Source: Epiperipatus broadwayi (taxonomy: Eukaryota; Onychophora; Udeonychophora; Euonychophora; Peripatidae). Taken from it: 64,000 nucleotides of DNA. Within the stretch, counting starts at the first letter, position 1. Every line of letters starts with the position of its first letter. Where the stretch lies: assembly GCA_028023455.1 (NCBI GenBank), contig JAQFVV010006197.1, positions 19,651,254 through 19,715,253 on the forward strand, given 5' to 3'. This document shows positions 57,990 through 64,000 of the stretch, piece after piece. The position numbers and the translations under genes were made by a program. The notes below the pieces were generated by a model. The model ran no database searches and was not told the origin of the DNA. It saw only the letters and a program-made list of their open reading frames with translations.

Positions 57990-59280
57990 GTATTATTATT
58001 TTTAAGTAAAACTTTAAGTTTTATGCAAGTTTTATGCTTGTTCAATTAATCCATATCATTTATATTTTAAATAAACATATCTTTAGATAGGCATATTTTT
58101 ATTATTAATATATAAAAAATAACTAGCACAATTTTAACTCTTGTTCATCATATTATTTTTATGGGACAAATCAATTATGATAAATAGACTTTTTGTGTGC
58201 AACAATTGTTATATTTGAAGTATTGTTGTATAGAAAAAGTAGTTACTATTTTAGAAAAAAAATACTCTTTTAAACAAATATTTTTTATTATTTGACTTGT
58301 TTACAAAAAGAATTAAAGAAACTATTCCATCTGGCCTTTTTAAACACATACATATGTATGCAAATTTTTTTAAAGAAACATCAATCTATTTGGTGAAAAC
58401 ATCATTGTTTTTTTTTTTTTACATATATACAATATATTTCTGTCATTAAAAATATGTAGATAATAATAAGCAAAGATGATTATAAAATTATGTTTAACAA
58501 GTAGTTTGAAGGCAACATTTTTTCTTCCAATTTAAAATAATTATTATTTATACAACAAATTTATAATGAGTAAACAAAGTTGCCTGTTGGGAAGACAGCA
58601 TTCAAATTATTTCTAATAGGTCATTTGGCGTTACATAACCGTCTGAAACAATAAAGTTAAACAGGCTAAAAGATAAATAAATAATATATGTCAGCAGACT
58701 TTAAAAAAAAAAAAAAATCAAATTTTAAATAAAAAAGTTTTAGATCTATTCAAATTTTTAATTGCAAAAAGAAATAAAATAATATACAAGAAAATAAAAA
58801 TAATTATAATAAATTGATCTTTTCTAATACCCACGTTTTAAGCATGACCGTAAAATCAATAAGCAAAAAGAAAAAAAATAAGCAAGAATAAAATTTAACT
58901 TTATACGTTAAACAACAGATTTTTTTTTTTGATGAAGAATAGACTTCAAGCACATCTTGAGGCTTTAGGTGTTCAAATGCTTAGTTTCTTGGGAGGTCAT
59001 GCGATATTTAAGTGCTGTTGAAGTACACTGAACACTATGAATTAAATTTAGTTAGACTGATTTTTTAAATATATTATTCAGCTAAAAATCAATCTTCGAA
59101 TCTTTAGTTCCGAATTCATTTATCTGACAATGAAATAAAGTGCACAGTACACTATGTTTTTAAGCACATTAATAGTCATTTCAGGTTAAAGCTAAAAATG
59201 TAATGGGAATTTGCCTGAACGTTTGCGATGATGGTATATTAGATGTGATAATGTTGGACTATTTCCATTATCTCTTATTG
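57990..59280. other. AT-rich stretch with a weak tRNA-like piece
   Basis: Around 58945-58990 the sequence CTTGAGGCTTTAGGTGTTCAAATGC resembles a T-arm/B box (landmark GGTGTTCAAATGC). No A box at the right distance is convincing. Otherwise AT-rich. Confidence 0.3.
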
Positions 59281-59285
59281 AATGC

Positions 59286-59551
59286 TACAAATAACTTGTT
59301 AGAAATAACACACAAATAGACAATGCAGGTGTTGCTATCCTAACCAGTAACAATACGTATTAGCATAGGAGTCAAACTTACATGTTTAGATTCTTGAATA
59401 TTGAATTTTAAGGCAATGCTCTAACCAACAGAGCTATTGATTGGTCAGGCCAGCAACACCCGAAGAAAAGTGGAAAATAATACTACTGGAAATGTTGTGT
59501 AATCATTAACCCGCATTGTCTATGTGTGTTATTACTAACAAGTTGTTTGTA
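59286..59551 (-). mobile_element. tRNA-like SINE framed by inverted repeats
   Basis: Outer arms (59286-59326 and 59513-59551) are inverted copies sharing AACTTGTTAG and AATAACACACA. Inner arms (59328-59346 and 59443-59460) share GGTGTTGCT. The loop on the minus strand contains an excellent A box, TAGCTCTGTTGGTTAGAGC (complement of 59418-59436), and a B-box-like GTAAGTTTGACTCCT (complement of 59367-59381). About 50 extra bases sit between the right inner and outer arms. Either a MITE captured a tRNA-like unit or this is a foldback retroposon. Confidence 0.55.
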
Positions 59552-59559
59552 TTTGAAAA

Positions 59560-60740
59560 ACTTAAATAAAGTTTAAAATTTTCTAGACATTCAACATTTA
59601 ATAATAAATGATGGAAATAGTAATGAGAATGTTTTTTTTTATTTATTAAACCTTTATTATTTATAGCCTAATCAATTTTATCAAATGATTATTGTATAAT
59701 ATTTTGAAAATTTTACGAATTTAAATAGTATTAAAAAGTTTATTAATTCATTTTATAATGTATATAATTAAAAATAAAGTAGTCCTTAAATATTAAGCCC
59801 ACTACCAGGGCAAAAACCTCAAGAATCCCTCTAGAAAAAAAAAACATGTAACAAAGAGTATTAACCAGATTAATCAAATGCTGAATAGGTAGGGTTTATG
59901 GTTTTCCTTTCTAGCTTGACCTATTAGCTAAAAATAATTTAATTGCCATTTACTGACCAGTTATGAAGTAGATAACTGGGTTATATATAGCTTGCATGGA
60001 ATCTGAAAAAAATTCCACCTGACTCAGATATAAACTGTAGGGGGGGGGTGTTATGCAAGCCATAAACCATTTAATATAATCAGTATGGAAGTTTAAATGA
60101 CTTGGTAAAAGCTGGTTTCATGATTCAAAAGTATATTTTAATTAATAAAAAATACTTGACTTGATATAGCCATTACTTTCTTATCAAATTATTTTGTACA
60201 TCTAAAATCTTGATTTATTTTTCTTTTATAATAAAGAAAATTACTTACATTAAAACATGACAAAAAGATAATGATTTTAAATGCAAAAACTTATTTCAAA
60301 TTTTTATTATTAAAAAAGTCGATTTTTATATATAAATAATTCACTAAAAAAAAAGAGAGAGAGAGAGAAAGAAAACATAAGCTGTGAATATAAAGATTTA
60401 TTTAAAATAATAGATTTTTACTTTTCAATTGTTCAGGGCTCTTTATTGAATTTTTTGTTTCCTCTCCTAAAATAACAAAAGCAAGTTCAATGTACCTTTT
60501 AATAAAAGAATAAGAATAAAAAGAAAAAATCCTAGAGAAAAAAGGAGGGGTGGAGAATAAGGTAAAGATTTTCACTCCCTCTCATCAAGGCTTTTTTTAA
60601 TTAGTTTTCAAAATAAATGCACTCTTTTTACAAATACTTCTCATGTATTTGTATTTCTATAGCTGTTTGTCTTATAAATATATACATTAAGAATTATGCT
60701 AAGTGCAAAAAGTTATATATATTTGTGTGTTGTTGTTTTT
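59560..60740. other. AT-rich stretch, nothing recognised
   Basis: A poly-G run (60040-60048) and a GA repeat (60355-60367) are the only notable tracts. Confidence 0.4.
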
Positions 60741-60745
60741 TTAAA

Positions 60746-61039
60746 TGTTGAATTAATAAAAGTAACAAAGCCATTTTTTTTTAATAGTCATTTAAATGAT
60801 TATAGTTAAAATAATTTGTGTATTTTGTAGAGGTAATCTTTTAATTTGATTTTTCAATATTTTAAATTAGTGTCGTTATTTATATATTTTTTTGCTAGTA
60901 AATATAAATAACGACACTAATTTAAAATATTGAAAAATCAAATTAAAAGATTACCTCTACAAAATACACAAATTATTTTAACTATAATCATTTAAATGAC
61001 TACAAAAAAAAATGGCTTTGTTACTTTATTAATTCAACA
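60746..61039. repeat. Near-perfect 140 bp palindrome
   Basis: Arms 60746-60885 and 60902-61039 are inverted copies with only a couple of single-base differences (an extra A near 60760 and a T/A change in a poly-T run). The 16-base spacer reads ATTTTTTTGCTAGTAA. Arm ends are TGTTGAATTAATAAA. No open reading frame and no clear target duplication. Such high arm identity means either a young MITE/foldback element or recent gene conversion. Confidence 0.92.
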
Positions 61040-61044
61040 CTAAT

Positions 61045-62585
61045 GCAGTCAAAATAAAGTTAATCCCTAGTGACTGAATGAATAGTATTTGACCTATTCA
61101 TAAAAAAAAAATTCCAACATAATATAGTGAAATTTCCAATAAAGAATGTAATTGGTTCTAGAACTTCATTTTTTATATAATCCACTTGCTCCAGCATATT
61201 GAAATATATATAGAGAAAGATCATCCATTCCATGCTCTTAATCTAGAGCAAAATTACCACCCATCAGAAGCGTTTATATGGATAAAATGTAAATTTGAAA
61301 ATATAAAATTAATTGATAATAACATATTAAATGTTTAAGCACAATACTTTATAAGAAAATTTTAAAATTTAATTTTAATAAAAACTAAAATGAACTCTTA
61401 AAAACAGAAACAAACTGTAATAATAATAAAAAAAGACAGATTTTTGATTTAATCATTTCAAATTCAGAATTTCTGCTGTCTTATTTCGAAATTGTTTTTT
61501 TCTTGGTGCTATATTAGTTTTCTAACACTGTTTTTTAGGTTCACGGTGAAAACTAGAATGAAACTTTAAATTAAAAGCATAAATAAACTCATCCTAATAA
61601 AATATCATAAAAAGCCACTGACTATTGGTTGATTTAGCCATTTCATATTCAAAACATTCACATTTTCAGATGAAAATTATATCTTTCTTGACATCTACAT
61701 TTTTCGGTATCATGGCTGTAATTATTTTATATATGTAGCAGTATATATATATATTTAAAAAAAACATATACAGTACTTTTATTATTAAAGTTTTGGATAA
61801 ATAGGTAAGCTAACTAAATCTTTAACTAAGCCTTACAAAATGTAACAAAAATATCTAATGATCTAGTTTAACTCTGACATATCTCAAATATATGAAAGTG
61901 CTACTACAGCTAGTAGCATTTGTTGTAATAACTGCATTTTATTCTACATATCTTAATTTAAAGAGAAAAGAAGTTCATTATACAATTTGTTGACACTGGA
62001 AGCACACACTGTAACAGCTCCTTCAATGAATATGAAAATAGTGATTAATTTCTTATCATTTAAAATATTTTGCATCATTATATATTATTACACGCCAATA
62101 AAAATATTTGCAACAAGACAATAAAAAGAAAAAAAAACAGAAAATGAAACAAAGAAAGCAAAATAGAATAAAGATAACAGAAGAAAAAAAATACAGATCC
62201 CTCTTTTGATGCAATACTAAAGAAGGGAAAATGAAATTCTGAATAGATATTAGTATAAAATCTAATGAATAAATAAAAGTGGACTGCACTTAATTATGCA
62301 CCATTTATTTACAGATTGGTTTGTCAAACCATTCACTAATTATATGCATACAAAGAATAAGATTATACAATGTTAATATAGAATATGACTAAAAAAATCA
62401 CAGATAAAAGAATTTTGGATCAGTTTCCACAGTTTAGCATCAATTTAGAATTAAAATAACTTTTATAAAATAATAATAAACAGCCATTCATAAATAAGAA
62501 TGATCATTTCAATTCTAAAATAACCCTCTAGACATGAATTCGGTGATGATTATACATACCAATTACTAAAGTACATTTGTCAACA
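61045..62585. other. AT-rich stretch, nothing recognised
   Basis: No coding or repeat structure found. Confidence 0.45.
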
Positions 62586-62589
62586 TACA

Positions 62590-63578
62590 GACTATATTGA
62601 CTCATTTGTCTATTTAATTGTTATTTTACAATGCTGTCTTTAAGTTTCCTCAGAAAACTTTTCTTTCTGAAATTTAACATCATGTCTAATTATAGTTCTC
62701 AAATGTATTCTATTCTCTGCTACATCTTCCTATTGAAAATAATTGACATTACACTTTTTTAGAATGTCATATTGTAGACAAGATTTATCTTTCACATAAA
62801 CATATTGCCATAAAAAACTCTTTTAGGGAGTCTTCCCTTGTTCATTTACTTTATATGTCCAAAGTAGCACATCCTACAAGCTGAAAAAAAAAACATATTG
62901 ACTGGTTTTATAATCTTAATATTGTATTTTTTAAATTTTATGGAACATCTTCAAATTAAACTTTTCTAATGCCTTTATATTGTGCTGATAATGTATCAAA
63001 GTTTTACTTCCATACAATAAATTAGGTAAATATGAGTTTAACCCCCAGCTAATTTAATGGCAATAATTATTTCCTGTGATCAAATATTCAATCTTTTAAC
63101 TTATTACAAGCAGCAGCAGTACATTCATGTCTGTGTTGGACCTCAGGATCTAACTTTCTACTTATAAAATTGCCAAAGTCTTTAAATTGATTTATACTCT
63201 CAATTTGATAACCATCAAAGTTAAAAGTTGTTGAGGGTTTACTTCAGTCACTGGTTGATAAAGAATTTGAATTATTTCAACATTAATTAATAAATCAAGA
63301 TCTTGAAATTTGTAATCAAAACATTAAAAACATTCCATAAATCATCTTTTGAATTGGCATATATAGTGCAATCATCAGCATATTATAAATCCAAAATCCA
63401 AGAAGATGAAGTTCTAGTTTTGCTTCTGATTCAAATTTAAAAATGTCACCATCAAACTTGTATTGTGATTTGGTCCATGTTTGATTAAGCACCTACAAAC
63501 AATTTCAAAGACCACTGTCATAAAAATTGAAAATAATGCTGGAAGAAGTATACAGCCTTATTTAATACCATATATATA
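62590..63578 (-). pseudogene. LINE-C-like reverse transcriptase relic
   Basis: On the minus strand, across frames, the RT order is clear. GIK-x-GCILLPALFSIF (63575-63530; usual G-V-K-Q-G-C-x-L-x-P-x-L-F) is motif B. SKTRTSSSWILDL-x-YADDC and TIYANSKDDLWNV (about 63400-63330) is motif C with both aspartates. The post-palm pieces are ILYQPVTE, FKDFGNFISRKLDP and LPNLLYGSKT, the last being the usual L-L-Y-G-S-E-T-W box. Downstream come ALEKFNLKMF, then CYFGHIK and MNKGRLPKRVFYG (about 62850) and ENRIHLRTIIRHDVKFQKEK, the typical LINE tail. The 5' part is lost at a TA repeat (63572-63582). The copy is old and inactive. Confidence 0.75.
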
Positions 63579-63599
63579 TATATTAATTACTAAAAATTT

Positions 63600-64000
63600 C
63601 AAGGTATATAACTACGATATATAAATAAAAATTATCTTTAATATATTAGAAAAAAAATAATAATTGGGCATACTTGTACAATGTGGGATAAATATATTAA
63701 GTGACATAAAGAAATAAAAAATGTTCATATACAAGATATTTGTATTCATATTAATCTATATGGTTTAAAAATACATTATAGAAAAATCAATCATTTAGTC
63801 GGAGATCAATGTTGCATTATGAAAAATAAAGCGCAAAGTACCTTGATATGAATTATGCTTACAGAGTACAACTTGGCACTACTTGTAATAAAACTATTTA
63901 TTCCTTACAAGTATTTGGATACACAAATACAAGTATTTAGATACTGATCAATACTCAGAGTAGTCTTACAGATCATGAAATGAACAAAAACATTTAGTAA
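63600..64000. other. AT-rich stretch, nothing recognised
   Basis: No motif found up to the window edge. Confidence 0.4.

Overview
This window looks like gene-poor intergenic or intronic DNA from an invertebrate animal. It is strongly AT-rich, has no bacterial-style operons, no rRNA or CRISPR array and no intact host open reading frame. It is packed with eukaryotic transposable elements of very different ages. The mix (several non-LTR retrotransposon families, tRNA-derived SINE-like heads, hAT, mariner and piggyBac-like DNA transposons, a hammerhead-bearing retroelement) fits a mollusc, possibly a cephalopod. That placement is inference from style, not from a marker gene. I recognise no functional host protein-coding gene.

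Layout: 1-4.9 kb has a GC-richer unclassified patch, a tRNA-headed SINE (2.5-2.8 kb) and a 1.1 kb non-autonomous hAT (3.16-4.24 kb). 4.9-8.1 kb holds two same-strand (-) copies of one LINE family, called LINE-A here. 9.3-10.3 kb is a C-terminal LINE relic carrying a 266 bp tandem duplication. 11.0-11.4 kb is a SINE and 12.1-14.8 kb a third LINE-A copy. 14.8-23 kb is AT-rich and nearly featureless. 23.0-25.5 kb is a second LINE (LINE-B) whose two halves lie on opposite strands between a 15 bp target-site duplication, as expected from twin priming. 28.4-29.0 kb is a mariner transposase relic. 32.17-35.95 kb is the longest LINE-A copy, with SGNH-esterase, endonuclease, RT and zinc-knuckle parts.

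39.3-39.6 kb is a foldback SINE-like insertion with a 15 bp duplication. 45.29-46.18 kb is the most interesting object: a composite insertion with a 13 bp target-site duplication, a tRNA-like module, a 451 bp repeat period and two hammerhead ribozyme motifs in inverted orientation. A long TTA microsatellite follows. 46.4-48.4 kb is a decayed hAT transposase of the DUF4371 / zinc-finger-MYM-like kind. 49.2-49.9 kb (+) and 50.8-51.1 kb (-) are C-terminal relics of a third LINE type. 51.18-51.31 kb is a fragment of the hammerhead element with a perfect 16 bp duplication. 54.35-57.98 kb is bounded by ~68 bp inverted termini and contains a GC-rich repeat block and a possible piggyBac-type MITE. 59.3-59.6 kb and 60.75-61.04 kb are inverted-repeat structures, the second nearly perfect. 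62.6-63.6 kb is another LINE RT relic.

The parts do not form a pathway. They record repeated retrotransposition (several cases with 5' inversion), local tandem duplication and decay. The strongest candidate for an under-described system is the hammerhead-ribozyme retroelement: a short, non-coding, tRNA-headed, tandem-capable element that may be processed by self-cleavage.
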